The position numbers and the translations under genes were made by a program. This document shows positions 35,174 through 46,276 of a DNA stretch of 64,000 nt, in pieces; the first letter of the stretch is position 1; each line of letters opens with the position of its first letter. Origin of the DNA: Trachythela sp. YZ-2020 (lineage: Eukaryota > Cnidaria > Anthozoa > Malacalcyonacea > Clavulariidae); contig JADLSH010000377.1 in NCBI GenBank assembly GCA_016169945.1, positions 434,001 to 498,000 of the forward strand. The letters are read 5' to 3'. The notes beneath the pieces were generated by a model, which had not been told where the DNA came from, did no database searches, and saw only the letters and a program-made list of their open reading frames with translations.

Positions 35174-35735
35174 GGATGAACAATCGCAAATAAAACATTG
35201 TCTATTCATGTGAAACATTCATGTTTGTCAGGTATTAATCTGGTCAGCCAATCATGTTCAACTAGCCTCACATTGATTGGTAGCCTGCTCACAGACGTGG
35301 TTTTTCTCACGCCAAACGACGAAAAACAAACGTCTGCTGAACCAAGCGCCAGAACGAGTTCTGCTATTTCACAACGTCTATTTTGATCGTCCAATCAGAA
35401 TCTCTGATCAATATAAAAGCGTGATTATTTTGAAAATGCATAAATTAATTATAACAATTTGCTCACAGCTTCGTCGAACTCCATATTTAATTTAAAATTA
35501 TGCTAATTATGCTGAATATACCGCAAAACGTCACTATCCAGAATTTGGAAGGTAAATTCTGATTGGTTGAGGGAAAAATAGCAGAACTCGTTCTGGTGCT
35601 CGGTTCAGCAGACGTTTGTTTTTAATAACATCTGCGAGCAGGCTAATTCTTTGGCTGAGCGAATTGAAACCTTCAAATGTTTGTTACAGACATTGAAGTT
35701 TCACATGAGAATAAACAATGTTTTTATCCGAAGCT
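35174..35735. mobile_element. Nested MITEs in the kinase intron
   Basis: Outer inverted arms: AAACATTGTCTATTCATGTG on the left and CACATGAGAATAAACAATG on the right. Inside is a second element (35281-35645) with ends TAGCCTGCTCACAGACG and CTGCGAGCAGGCTA; its arms continue through AACGTCTGCTGAACCAAGCG and CCAGAACGAGTTCTGCTATT. Its middle contains CCAATCAGAAT. Confidence 0.75.
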
Positions 35736-36620
35736 GTTCGTTCTTAGTACTAATTAAATGACGGTATTTGCCACTAAAAATGGCAGAACCAAAAAATCAT
35801 GCCACTTTAGTGCACACAAAACAACATTTTGAAATTGAGGCAAACAAATGAATGTAACAAAAGAATGTAATGAATATAAGTTATTGCCAGCTTCAGCCTT
35901 GTACCTGTACCGTTTTCTTGTGATCACTCAGACAAGCAAAGGAAATGCCTATTGTAGAAACTATTTGCCTGGCTAGATTGCTCCAATCTCTGTGTCACCC
36001 CATAAAATTGTACCCAGGGCTTGTATCTTAGGTTTTGAAATGTGCCTAGCAGCACAAGTTTAAAAAGCGCTTGTGAGCAGTCCTCATAAATGAGCAGTAA
36101 AATGAGCAGTAATGAAATGTAACTGCAGGCGATCGTGTATCGAGAATCAATATGTTTTAGAAGTAACGAAAAAATATTGTTTCAATCCTATGCAAATCAA
36201 ACCAATAAAGTGTTTATGCATCTATCAATTTGAGATGAGCTGATACCGGTTGTTCAAGCTGGCCGATACATACCCACCATTGGCCGATAAATCAGGAAAA
36301 CTGATACGATTGCTTTACCTGATGCTCATGTTTTGTCGAATTGTCATTTTAGTGTTTTACTCGCAAATTTTGCAATGAGAGGTTGCTATCAATCAAACTC
36401 TCTATTTTGAACACAACAAAAGTACAATAGTCAATACAAACAGAAAATAGGCAAGTATTACCTAAACTGCGGATGCTTCATCTCGCCCGAAACCTTGGGA
36501 ATTGTGAGATCGATTGGTCTGCGAGAAGTTATGCTGGGACTGACCGATCTAATAATGAATGCCAATCAGCCGATGGCTGATTGTGATAAAAAGTAGCCGT
36601 AAATTGAACTGAAAACCTGT
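35736..36620. other. Kinase intron, nothing recognised
   Basis: AT-rich intronic sequence without clear element ends or coding sequence. Confidence 0.4.
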
Positions 36621-36628
36621 AATGTGTT

Positions 36629-36834
36629 CAGGGCCGTCCTCAGAAAATTTATCAGGGGGGGTGTAAGGTCCTTTCAACCGACTGACTAACGAACTTGTAC
36701 CGACTACATTCCTGTTAGTCATCAAAAATATTTTTATCTGCCGACTAAAATAGCACTTCTGCTGACTGAAACGCCAAATAGAATTTCTGGAGGGGTGTGA
36801 CACCCCCCCAAACCCCCCCGTAGGTCCGGCCCTG
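36629..36834. mobile_element. hAT MITE with exact 8-bp target duplication
   Basis: Ends CAGGGCCGTCC and GGTCCGGCCCTG, flanked by the direct repeat AATGTGTT at 36621-36628 and 36835-36842. An 8-bp duplication with CAGGG-type ends is diagnostic for hAT. 206 bp, non-coding. Confidence 0.9.
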
Positions 36835-36842
36835 AATGTGTT

Positions 36843-37620
36843 GCTCAACTGAATATGTTAACGTGTTTGACAAATATTTTCAGTCCAACAGTGGGGCATT
36901 TGGTTGCATTTGACTGACAATTGCTGCCCCACAGTAGGGCATTTGATAAAATTGCAGTGCCCCACATATGTTGACCCCTCACCCTGGGGCTGAACATTGA
37001 TAGGTGCATCACACTTATGTCAGGCCAACTTCAGGTTTTGACAAGTGTTAATGATAAATTGTTTCAGTTGATGCATGATGTTGTCAAATGATTTTTTCTC
37101 ATGTTTTTCAAGTACAGTAGAGATGTGTGCTTTAAAATTTTTAGTAAGAAGTGCTAGGGAAGCAGTGACAGAAATAATATTTATCTCACATATTCACAAG
37201 GCCACCCAGTGGGGGGGGGGCAAAGGGAGAAACCTGTCTGTGCCCCCAACCTGACAGGGGTGTCGAAAGTGCCTCAGGGAACATTTTGCCTAAGCCTTGC
37301 AAACATCTTGGTGACCCTGATTATTCACATCATACAACTTATCCCCACTGTTCCAGATGCTACAAGTTTAGACTTCATACTATGTGAAATTTAGTAAGTA
37401 GACACAGGGATATTTGGAGCAAGTACTGTAGCTGGCATTGCAAGAACACATAAACATTTCAAATTACAAATGTTTGACTATATACAAATGTTTGACAATG
37501 TATAAAGCGAGCAGCCTGGAAAAATGAGGGTCGGTAGGGAAACCAGAACTACAGGATAGGTTGTTAGGCTGCCTAGCAACTGGTCATGATATGCCAGTTT
37601 TTAGTTTCTTAATTATCCAT
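36843..37620. other. Kinase intron, nothing recognised
   Basis: No coding sequence. Two GTGGGGCATTTG-like strings near 36890-36960 may be a remnant of a short repeat. Confidence 0.35.
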
Positions 37621-38253
37621 CTAAGACCATAGATATAGGAGACATAGATTGCTGACTCGAGGTCACGGCACGCGCCAACATGAAGAATTCAAAATGGCGG
37701 CTGAACCGGTCAAAACATCAAGTGACCTAGTCAACGTACGTCGCTTTCAGCAACGTTCACGAAAAGATACTTCTTTTAATATGTTTATTGCCCTTGTGGA
37801 CGTATAAACACATCAATTTGACAAGGAAAATATTACAAATTACCTTCGATTCATGCTGATTTAAGTTCGGCGAAATCACATATTTAGGCCGCCAGCTCGT
37901 AATACACAAGTTTGTCGCCCTGAATCCACTTTATTTTGTTTATAAATAATCCAGGAATAACTCTTTAAACTTTCTCTTAGACATCGTTGCTCCAAAGGGC
38001 AAAAATATTGCAAAACGTCAATCCGTGAGCTCACTGAAACCAGCCAAATGTTTGTTTAAATTCCAAAGAAAAACCGTCCACAACACTTCTATATTGAATA
38101 CACTCCACGGTAATGTGAAATTAATGCTGTTATTATCTAGCCAAATGCTCCCATTAAGCTTCGTTCATCGAGTCACTTGAGGCGCCATCATACAAAATGG
38201 CTGCTCAACCGGTCAAATTTTGTTTGAATTTTGGCGCATTTGTCAATATTAAC

Positions 38254-38396
38254 TACTTACTAACTGAGCGTGAGGTCTGTACGGTAAAATATCAAGCTGA
38301 GGTCTTGCTGTATTGACCGAGCGATAGCGAGGTCAATACAGCAAGACCGAGGCTTGATATTTTACCGTACAGACCGAACAGTCGAAGTTAGTAAGT
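38254..38396 (+). repeat. GA-punctuated hairpin 2
   Basis: About 70-bp arms centred near 38324. Order on plus: GA (38272), 25-nt module 38274-38298, GA, 18-nt module 38301-38318 (GGTCTTGCTGTATTGACC), GA, GC-GATA-GC, GA, the exact reverse complement of the 18-nt module, GA, the 25-nt module mirrored with one mismatch (38351-38375), GA. An outer stem ACTTACTAACT / AGTTAGTAAGT follows. Confidence 0.92.
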
Positions 38397-38960
38397 TGTT
38401 TATTATATGGCATTTCAGACAACAAAAAACAATTCATTTTGCCAAAAATTGGTCACGCGAGGGCAAAGTACAAAGTCCGAAACTCAAAGTTTCAAATGTC
38501 AAAATAATTTCAATGATACGAATATGTCTTAGTTTTTTACAAATTTATCTAATCTTAGCTTAGTAAAACTACTCTACAGTACCATTTATAGAATAAAATA
38601 TAAAATTAATAGAAAATATAGTGATATTGAGCTATCGGATCAAGGACAAAAACAACTTTGCATGTTCTTGACTGTTTTAGTTAAAAAACATCGTAAAATT
38701 TACCTTAAATTCGACTTGAGCCAACAAAACTTGATTTTATCCCTTGTAGTTATCCCTTTTCCGTATTTTCCGTTTATTTTTCATTGTTTTAAATTATTTT
38801 TAAGGATTTTTTAATGCTTTTATTGGTTTGAAATGTGTTCAAGTCGTCGCAGGGCAATAAGAATACCGTATTGCCCGTGGGCAATACGGGAAAATCCTGC
38901 CTCGTCAGCGACCAATCAGATTGCGAGATTCACCAAAACAAGCACTTGCCATATAATAAA
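38254..38960 (+). mobile_element. Second hairpin-ended element
   Basis: The hairpin at the left is followed by TTTATTATATGGCA (38399-38412), which is exactly mirrored by TGCCATATAATAAA at 38947-38960. Near the right end lie a second hairpin (CCGTATTGCCC-GTGGGCAATACGG, about 38866-38889) and the box CCAATCAGATTGC at 38912, identical to that at 3911 in the element at 2851-3947. No coding sequence recognised. Confidence 0.65.
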
Positions 38961-39009
38961 GTGACGTATTACGAGTCAGCAATCTATGTCTCCTATATCT
39001 ATGTCTAAG

Positions 39010-39389
39010 ACTAAGACTAAGGACAAGTTTTTGCATAAGATGACCAGTTGCCATGGCTAATTAGCTTCGCCAATGCCCTATAATGTTCATATTCAAGTTA
39101 ATAATGATTGCTTATAAAGTCTAAGGGTGATCTTCCTTATTTTACCATCCCTAATGTAGACCCCTCTATCTAATGTAATCCTTGAACAGCTAAGTCAACT
39201 GGAAGAGGGGCATTGAGAGGCATTTACTTACACTTTGAAAATCAGTACACCAATTTCTTAAGGCATCCAATACCCATGTTTTACGCCTCACAGATAATCT
39301 TAATATGCTACTGAGCATGGCAAATTCTGAGCCAACTGGCCATACTGAGGGTATTCAAATAAGTATTAATGCTTTAATTTATGTTTTAG
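39010..39389. other. End of kinase intron
   Basis: Ends in the acceptor ATGTTTTAG at 39381-39389. The reading frame of exon 2 happens to stay open 28 codons upstream, to an ATG at 39305. An internal start is possible but would give a kinase without its N-lobe. Confidence 0.5.
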
Positions 39390-40042
39390 GCAACAGCTTC
39401 AGTAATGAAGAGGATCTTGATACGTCGATAGATATTTGGACCATTGGCTGTGTGCTTGTTTATGTCATCACTGGTCAACCTCTGTACCAAAATGACCGTG
39501 CACCTAACCTCCCTAAAATATGCAAAAACTGTGAACTAAAGTGTGGTTCTTGTGTGCATTCAGTTAGGTCAAGTCATCTTATATCTTCTACAAGAAACGA
39601 ACTATCAGTTGCGGATAATAATAGTCTGACATATATTATATCTGGATTTTTACAATGTTTTCCTGATAGTCGTTTACGGCCAAGCTACATTCTAAAGCAT
39701 CCGTTTTTGGTTGCAAGTCAAACTCCTGAAGCTGGCATAACAGATTTACTATTACTACCAACAAGAGTTCTCCGTTTTCTGAATATGTTTGATGAAACTG
39801 ACCCCGAGTTGATTGAAGATATTATCTTGGATATCCGTGAAGAATGTGAAAAGTTTGGAAAGGTTATTTCAGTGAGAACAAGCAAGAAGAATATCGATGG
39901 ATATAGTGTTTATATTGAGTATAAATATGCTGAAGATTGCTATAAGGCGCAAAGTTCATTGACTGGAAGATATTTTGATAATAGATTTGTTGTCGCCACA
40001 TTCTTTCCATGGCAACAGTTTCAGGAAAATCATTTCTATTAA
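39390..40042 (+). CDS. UHMK1: UHMK1/KIS-like protein kinase, exon 2 (C-lobe and U2AF homology motif)
   Basis: The codon split with exon 1 gives glycine. The C-lobe carries the structural DxW block SIDIWTIGCVLVYVITG, then a cysteine-containing insert (KICKNCELKCGSC) and the terminal RLRPSYILKHPFL block. From LLLLPTRVLRFLNMFDETD on, about 95 residues form the U2AF homology motif: an acidic helix (ELIEDIILDIREECEKFG), beta strands, and the RXF signature as GRYFDNRFVVATFFPW; the protein ends at TAA 40040-40042. Kinase plus UHM is unique to the KIS family, so the identification is firm. The cysteine insert is unusual; I do not know whether it binds metal. Confidence 0.92.
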
Positions 40043-40450
40043 GTTATTTAGACGTTTCGAGAGAAAGCCATCTTTTTCTATATTTCTCAGGTCGTTGCAA
40101 TCCTTCAAGCAAAGTATAACAACTACAATATGCTTCGTATGAGACGCTCGACAACTGCAGCATCACGTCGAACCTATGTACACCATGAGATGCTCATTCG
40201 GAGTGACTAACAACTGAAGTTCTTCGTTATGACCAGTTGAAATTACCGGGTACTGGATCTCGGGAAACACTCATTGGTCGTCTTCACGCTGCTACTAGGG
40301 AATACCAACACACCTGATTTTACGTTCGGCCAGTTCGAGGAACGTGAAATCGTCGTGTGGCCATACAAGTTGTCCCCCCCCCCACACATTACTGTAAGTA
40401 TTGCAGCATTACAAAGTTCCATCTTATAACGATTTATAGAACAACATTTC
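40043..40450 (+). pseudogene. SAP-like fragment of a decayed transposon gene
   Basis: In shifting frames the plus strand gives AASRRTYVHHEMLIR (about 40158) and, after a stop, EVLRYDQLKLPGTGSRETLI then GRLHAATREYQ (about 40214-40305), a SAP-type helix-extension-helix pattern. It directly follows the kinase stop codon. The CTGAGAAATATAG-like string near 40080-40090 is one end of the MITE family seen at 31769. Confidence 0.35.
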
Positions 40451-40479
40451 CGTTTGACAACACTGCACATGTAAAAATC

Positions 40480-40705
40480 TCACATCTTGTTGACAAGTTG
40501 TTGACTATAAACAAGCTTGTCATTTTAACAAGCTTGTTGTCATCAAGCTCGTTACAACTTGCCGGTGTACAGACCTGTAGCAAGTTGTTGCAACCAACTT
40601 GTATATACCAAGCTTGTTGAGAACAAGCCATGTCATGCTTGTTGGAGAAACGTGTTGACAAGTTGATGTGGTCGTCAAGTTGTAACTTGTGTCTTTTTCT
40701 ACGAG
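40480..40705. repeat. Array of degenerate ACAAGCTTGT / CAACTTGT palindromes
   Basis: About ten variants of AACAAGCTTGTT, CAAGTTGTTG and CAACTTGT in both orientations within 225 bp. In concept it resembles the palindrome arrays at 8607 and 12283, with a different motif. No terminal repeats identified. Confidence 0.6.
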
Positions 40706-41565
40706 CTAATTGTAGCAAGGATGTATTTAAAAAGTCTGAAGTTCAAGTTTTGCTTGTTGGATATCAGGGTCCATGCCTTGGTTGAATTGGTTGACAATGA
40801 AAGGATATGGTTAGCTCTGGAAATCTTCTAATTCAAATTACTCTTTCACCTAAAAAAGCCCTGATTGTTCTAAAACATGCGTGTTCAGGTTCTAGTTGCA
40901 TGATCATCTTGTTGCAGTCAGGAAGTTGCAGTAACTTCTGGAAACCAGCAATTGGGGTAATGCACCACAGCACCAGTCAACGTAAGCCCTGCCCACCCCA
41001 GGCCACGGATTGGCAGAGAATGAATTTTGAATGTGGGGTAAAGATCGCAGGCTTCACCCCTCAGCAAAGAAAATCATCAACTTTTTCTGTCAGAGCTCAC
41101 GATGAATTGCACATATATAGGTCTGTGACAAAAGGTATGACCTAAAAGAATGCTGAAGTTATTTCACACACAAAAATTTAAACTGACACGGTAATTGCCT
41201 AATATGAACATGTTTTGTGATTGGTCTTCTGAAACAAAAGTGATCAGTGTTTATGACTCGTTCTTTAGAAAGGCGATTTCTATAGTTTATTGTCTTTTAT
41301 TGTCATGACCAAACAATCACAAAGCCTGTTCATATAGGTGCGTACCGACCCAACTGACATGCAGCTGAAAGCGCCAATGTTGATAAAAGAGCAATCTTAG
41401 TTTCCAGAACGTTTTCAGATCCAAGAACACAGATATGATAAAATGAATTCCAGGAGAGCTTTGTAATTTTGTCATGAAAACATGATTTATTGTGTATTAT
41501 TTAAAATTTGAATGCCTGCATTTAACAAGGCTAGGACAAATGGTGAACTTTACACTATTTATAGT
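40706..41565. other. No gene recognised
   Basis: One 112-codon open frame (40807-41145, plus) has no recognisable domain and ordinary composition. Confidence 0.4.
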
Positions 41566-42665
41566 TATTTATTTATTTACTTACTTAAACTTATATTTAA
41601 AAACGGTGAAAACCCTTCAGTGCATAAGCGACCGATTTACAAAGGGCCGTTTGCATACAACACATTGTAAGACTAGTACATAAATTACATTACAAACATA
41701 AATCTAAATTATCCTAATAGTAAATCTTCTAATGATCAAGCTTTATATTATGAAATATCTAATTACAAAAGTGGCTATCGAAAATGGTCTTAAACTGGCT
41801 CTTTGAAATCTCCCTTTCTTTTGCGCGTCTTGGTAAATCATTCCATAGCATTGCGCCTGAATAGCTTAATTTATGCTTTTTTTAGCAAAATTTGTATTTG
41901 GTTTTGGGAGATCAAAACCTATTTCATTACTTCGGAGGTTATAATTTACGTTGTTGCTTGCGCTAAACATGCTGGTTATAGACTCAGTAAAGTAATTATT
42001 TCTTACTTTATACATAAATATTGCCTTATTTTGTTTCCTGCGGTTCACCAAAGGTTGCCAACCAAGCTCTTTCAATATATATCACTTGAACTGATATCAT
42101 ATGGCTGTTGACTGTTGTGTAAAACTACCTGAAAAATACAATAAGAACTTCGACGTTTCGAGCGAAGGCCCTTCGTATGGATGGATAGATAGATAGATAT
42201 AACGTTTAATTGAATCAATATTTACAGTCTTGAGAACTGACAACTTTATTGTTGAACTTGCAGCTTCCGAATTACAGCCGTCTTTATTCTGGCATACAGA
42301 AGACTTTAGTTTAGACAGCATGTTATTGTCCAGACCATTTAGGGATATAAATTTCTTATTTTTCCACCACGTAATCGAGAAAGAGCCATCAGTAAAAGGG
42401 TTTTTTTCGCCGCCTGGCGAGCTCCACTCGCCTTTCAAACTCAAATAGTCGCTCACGAAGTCTTTTAACGATTCAAGATCGCCAGCCCATGATAATTTTA
42501 GTTTATCCATGGTTTTATATTATCTGCGTACGATGCTGATAATGGTTTGCCAGTTATAACTCTTACAGCTCTGTTCTGCATTTTTTGCAGTTTATCTAAA
42601 AGATAATTACTGCAATTGTCCCAAACAGTTACAGTAATCAAATTGTGACAAAATTATAGCGTTGT
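41566..42665 (-). pseudogene. LINE copy 5: C-terminal end of pol, interrupted
   Basis: On minus from about 42665: a KTFVPIPTLVNVYNAI and LSQFDYCNC block, then in another frame NYLLDKLQKMQNRAVRVITG, the standard post-RT segment of LINE pol. After a 0.4-kb interruption it resumes at about 42100 with PYDISSSDI, LGWQPLVNRRKQNKAIFMYK and NYNLRSN (42075-41866). The 3' untranslated part carries AAAACGGTG...CCCTTCAG (about 41600) and a TTTA-rich tail near 41566, shared with the tail nested inside copy 4. The inserted piece is described separately. Confidence 0.75.
42105..42515 (-). pseudogene. Inserted ORF1-like fragment and MITE end inside LINE copy 5
   Basis: The minus frame 42510-42190 encodes MDKLKLSWAGDLESLKDFV, then YLSLKGEWSSPGGEKNPFTD and ITWWKNKKFISLNG. 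This looks like the small N-terminal domain of ORF1 proteins of some cnidarian LINEs (WSSPGGEKK...W(W)KNKK pattern). It ends next to ACCTGAAAAATACAATAAG (42119), an end of the CCTGARAAATA MITE family. How it came to sit inside the LINE is unclear. Confidence 0.4.
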
Positions 42666-42729
42666 AAACATTAACTAGTGTGGGTATGGGCACGAAGGTT
42701 TTCATACGCCTCATCATACCAATACCCTT

Positions 42730-43861
42730 TAGTCTAGGACCTGTAAAGGAGTTTGTATGCATTTCATTTAGGACAGATTATCTCAACTGTTTTAGGGTAA
42801 AATGACCATGGCGGTCAACATGGCATATGTGCCAAAACCCGAATCCGGGGCGAAAGTCCTGAAAATGACCACGCCCAGAAACGGCACTGTCGGCATAGCT
42901 CTAAATATTGAACCGCCAATGCTACAGCCTTTTTGAATTGCTTATAGTGTTTAGAATGGTTGCTTTTATGGGTGGTCACTGGAGGGTGAAATTTGTCTAG
43001 GCATCATATTTTACAAGAAAATGACTATGCACCATCCCAGGTCAACTGCTAATTATGCATCAAATTACTCATTCACCTGGCAAAGTCTATGTTTTCTTAT
43101 TTCCTAAAATTTTTTGTCATAGGATGAAAAAATATGCTTATTTTAATATAATTATTATAAATTTCATAAGGAATGATATTGTTTTGTTGAGATATAACAC
43201 ATTTCATTTCACCTACCCCCCGCCAGAACACGGTTTCAGCCATATTTTGCCGATTTGTTTGCTTTTTATCGCCGAGCCTCGCAAGTATCATCCAAATGTT
43301 GTACTTTAACACAATGCTAGTTGACTAAAGAATAATTCAACCAAGTTTCGTCGGGTTTTGGAGTAGTGCCATGTATTTTATATTCGATTTTGTGTCCTTC
43401 GACATTTCCTCAATTATGTAGCCATTGAATGTCTCGCCGCTTCTCTGCCCGATAAATGCCACTTCTTCGTACACATCTGTATTTATATTACAGTATCCAA
43501 AAATAATTGATTGTAGAATAGTCCCAATCGAAAAATTGAAAGCATTAGTCCCACTTGGGAGTGAAAAACCTTCCCTCGTTCATCAAGAACGAGAATCTAA
43601 AACAAAAGGTTCAAAATAATTTGAAAGTCTCGCGCAATCTTCACGAAAATTCCTCGTGGGCAACATTACAGGGGGGGTGAACATTTTCACGAATACGTTT
43701 GTTCGCGACCACAGTAACCCAAGTAAAGTTCGTGTGTTTAACTGTTTATATGTTTTATGACAAAATAAACAAATATTCGCGTAATTTTGTATTTTTCTGG
43801 TTTTCTGTAGCTATAAAAAAGAAACCAGAGATTTACGCAATCTTTTTGCACCATCCTTTTA
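42730..43861 (+). mobile_element. Foldback element, copy 2 (left arm only)
   Basis: Starts TAGTCTAGGACCTGTAAAGG and follows the left arm of 1053-2173 to its last base (GCACCATCCTTTT) with scattered substitutions. The right arm is absent, so it is either a solo arm or a truncated copy. Confidence 0.88.
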
Positions 43862-45043
43862 ATGATATTCTATGTAACACGCGCAATATAAATTCTTAAA
43901 TTAAAATTAAATGTGCAAGAAAGCTAGCAATTTATTTTACCGAATTTGAACCTAATTTCTTCTACATTCATCTCAATTTCAGTATCAGAAGATGGTACCA
44001 AATGACAATGGGGAGATTGTCAAAACTGAATTTGTGGTGGAAGGACGAAAGCTGCCCTTGATCGAAATTAGGGAAAGAAGGCGACATCGCTCGGATGATG
44101 ACTATGACTTTTATGTCCTTGACTGAGCGACAACAACTGGTGCTTTCTGGACCCATAGGAAGAAATAGGTATCTGCAAGCCATTCCACATGTTGAAGAAA
44201 GATGAACTAATTCGAGAACTGGATGCCAGAGGAATTTATATAAGGGGGAGACCAAGAAGGAACTCGAGAAGCTTCATGGTGTTCAAAGAATACCAACTTT
44301 ATACCAAGCCGACATCTACCCCTTGATTCCATCAACCGTGGGAAGTATGAACTGCTTAGCTTTGAGCCACTTCATGCACACAAATTGAGAACTTCTTAAC
44401 AGAACTTCCATTGCATCTGCCAGAAAAAGAAGCTACTGCCGCGAAGGATGTCATTAATTGTTCAATTGGTGGCAAGGATACAAAGCGCACATTTCATTAC
44501 AGCTGTGTACTTATTATCCTTGCAAAGCACTCCTCAAAGATCATCTCTTCAAACCTTGTCCAGCAACTACTGACCACCTTTGTAGAAATCCAAAGAATCC
44601 TACAGTCCTAAAACTGATAGGACACCAAAATCAGTCTTACGTCGTCACAACATGACATGGTACCACGGAATCTTGTACAGAGAGATATTTGGCTTTAAGC
44701 TGAATGAATTGACGATCCGAAAGTTATGTGGCAATTATTACCACAACATCACCATGTCATGCTGCTATGCAATACCGACTTATCAACGGCAAATCATGCA
44801 ATGTTGAAGAACAGGAAAGGATCTTTAACACTATCACAAACATCACGAAGTCTACATCCTCTTACCATCCAAGTCATATCATTGGGAACATTTTCATTCG
44901 ATTGCAAGCTGAGAAAGAGATGCAAGCTTTTCAATGGTCATCTGACTCTAAGCAAGAAGCAACTGTTTCTCAACTTGCATCATCACTTCCTGGATATGGA
45001 AATACTGTAATCCCCGGAAAGTTAATTTAGAAGCACATAAGAT

Positions 45044-45377
45044 CAGGGATGGATTTACTGGGGGGTGCAGGGGGGTGCGCACCCCCTAGCCTTGGCTAAG
45101 GGGAGTGCAGGAGGGGTGCCAATTCCCATATCAAATCCAAATTTTGGATTTGACAGGGCATTTATCAAACAAAAATATAATATTGGGCCATTTGATGGGC
45201 CTTTTTGACCATCTAGGCCATCTTATTTTTCAAAAAATTTCTGACAAGATAACCCCGTTGACACTGTAGGGGGTCCTCAGTGGTGATTCACCCTTCCTCT
45301 GTCGCCGACCACGCCCTGCTTCATGACCAAAGCCCGCTTAGCACCCCCCCTATCAAATCAAGCTGGATCCATCCCTG
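45044..45377. mobile_element. hAT MITE with exact 8-bp target duplication
   Basis: Ends CAGGGATGGATTTAC and TGGATCCATCCCTG, flanked by CATAAGAT at 45036-45043 and 45378-45385. 334 bp. Removing it makes the surrounding pseudogene block continuous, which confirms the boundaries. Confidence 0.9.
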
Positions 45378-45499
45378 CATAAGATCATGGCAAGCTCATC
45401 TTGAACAGATTAGTGGTTTCCTTTTGCCTGGCAAAGGGAGTTACGTACAACATACATATTTAACATCCCTTAAAAGGCCTTTCAGCGAAATTTACAAAA

Positions 45500-45880
45500 T
45501 TAATCTAGATTATTTCACACAACGTATATACTACATACATACATACATACATACATACACATACATACACATAGTTACATACATGTTCGACACACAAAAC
45601 ATATCTATAAATTATGACTAATGTATATTTACATGAAGATTGTAGCTTAAATTGTTCCAAAGTTTTTAAAAAGTGTACGTTTGAGAATGAGATTGAACTC
45701 TGTAGTTGTTTCACAGTTTTTTAGTTCGGATTTTAAGGAATTCCAAGCAGATGCCGCTCTATCTCTGAACGGTCGTTGGCCATTCGCTGTTCTGTATAAA
45801 GGGATATTTATCATGTCCGGATTCCTAGTTATGCGGGATTGACGGGGAAAAGACTGCAAGCATACACCCACAAAGTCCTT
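45500..45880 (-). mobile_element. LINE 3' fragment with a (TATG)n tail
   Basis: The minus frame 45871-45647 encodes a typical LINE pol C-terminus (MINIPLYRTANGQRPFRDRA, then AASAWNSLKSEL). After the stop comes a short 3' untranslated part and then a CATA/TATG microsatellite (45533-45575), as expected for a CR1/L2-type tail. 5' truncated. Confidence 0.78.
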
Positions 45881-46276
45881 TACTACATCACTTTCGCTCC
45901 AGTGACTTCAGTGCTGAGAAAAAATACCTTAAAAGGCGTTGGAAGGAATGCATAGAAAATGGTGTTACTCTGCCGATAAATGTTATTCGGGTTGTCGAGT
46001 TGAAGATGAGCATGGTCAGATGAAGATTGTAAGACGGCTATTGACGACACACCACCCAACCACCTCGAGGACCAACCAGCTACAGGCAACCTAGCAGAAG
46101 AGAGACAACAACCAGAAATTGTTGGATTTCCTGTTCATCTCCATGACAGTTCAGATCTACCACCAATTGAGCTTGATGACAGTGAAGCTGGTGGTGAAAT
46201 ACCAAGTAATTCTCCAACACTCGACTCCCCCATTACAACTGAGAATAATCATGAAATCATAGCAGCAATGCCAATA

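Larger units (their letters stand above)
37621..39009. mobile_element. 1.4-kb inverted-repeat element in the kinase intron
   Basis: Ends ATAGATATAGGAGACATAG then ATTGCTGACTCG on the left, mirrored at 38971-39009 on the right (about 35-bp perfect arms). No transposase. The phrase GAACCGGTCAAA...preceded by AAAATGGC(G/T)GCT occurs twice in direct orientation (about 37690 and 38197). Its right half contains the hairpin-ended element 38254-38960. Confidence 0.78.

Noticed and set aside
38254..38396. Bacterial integron attC site
   Set aside because: The structure-based logic (variable stem with fixed unpaired bases) is similar, but no integrase or attC consensus is present and the host is an animal. 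Kept only as an analogy.
39305..39389. Alternative kinase start at 39305
   Set aside because: The frame is open only because the intron end lacks a stop; it would yield a protein without ATP-binding lobe.
40807..41145. 112-codon open frame downstream of the kinase gene
   Set aside because: No domain or family resemblance; lies in repeat-rich DNA.
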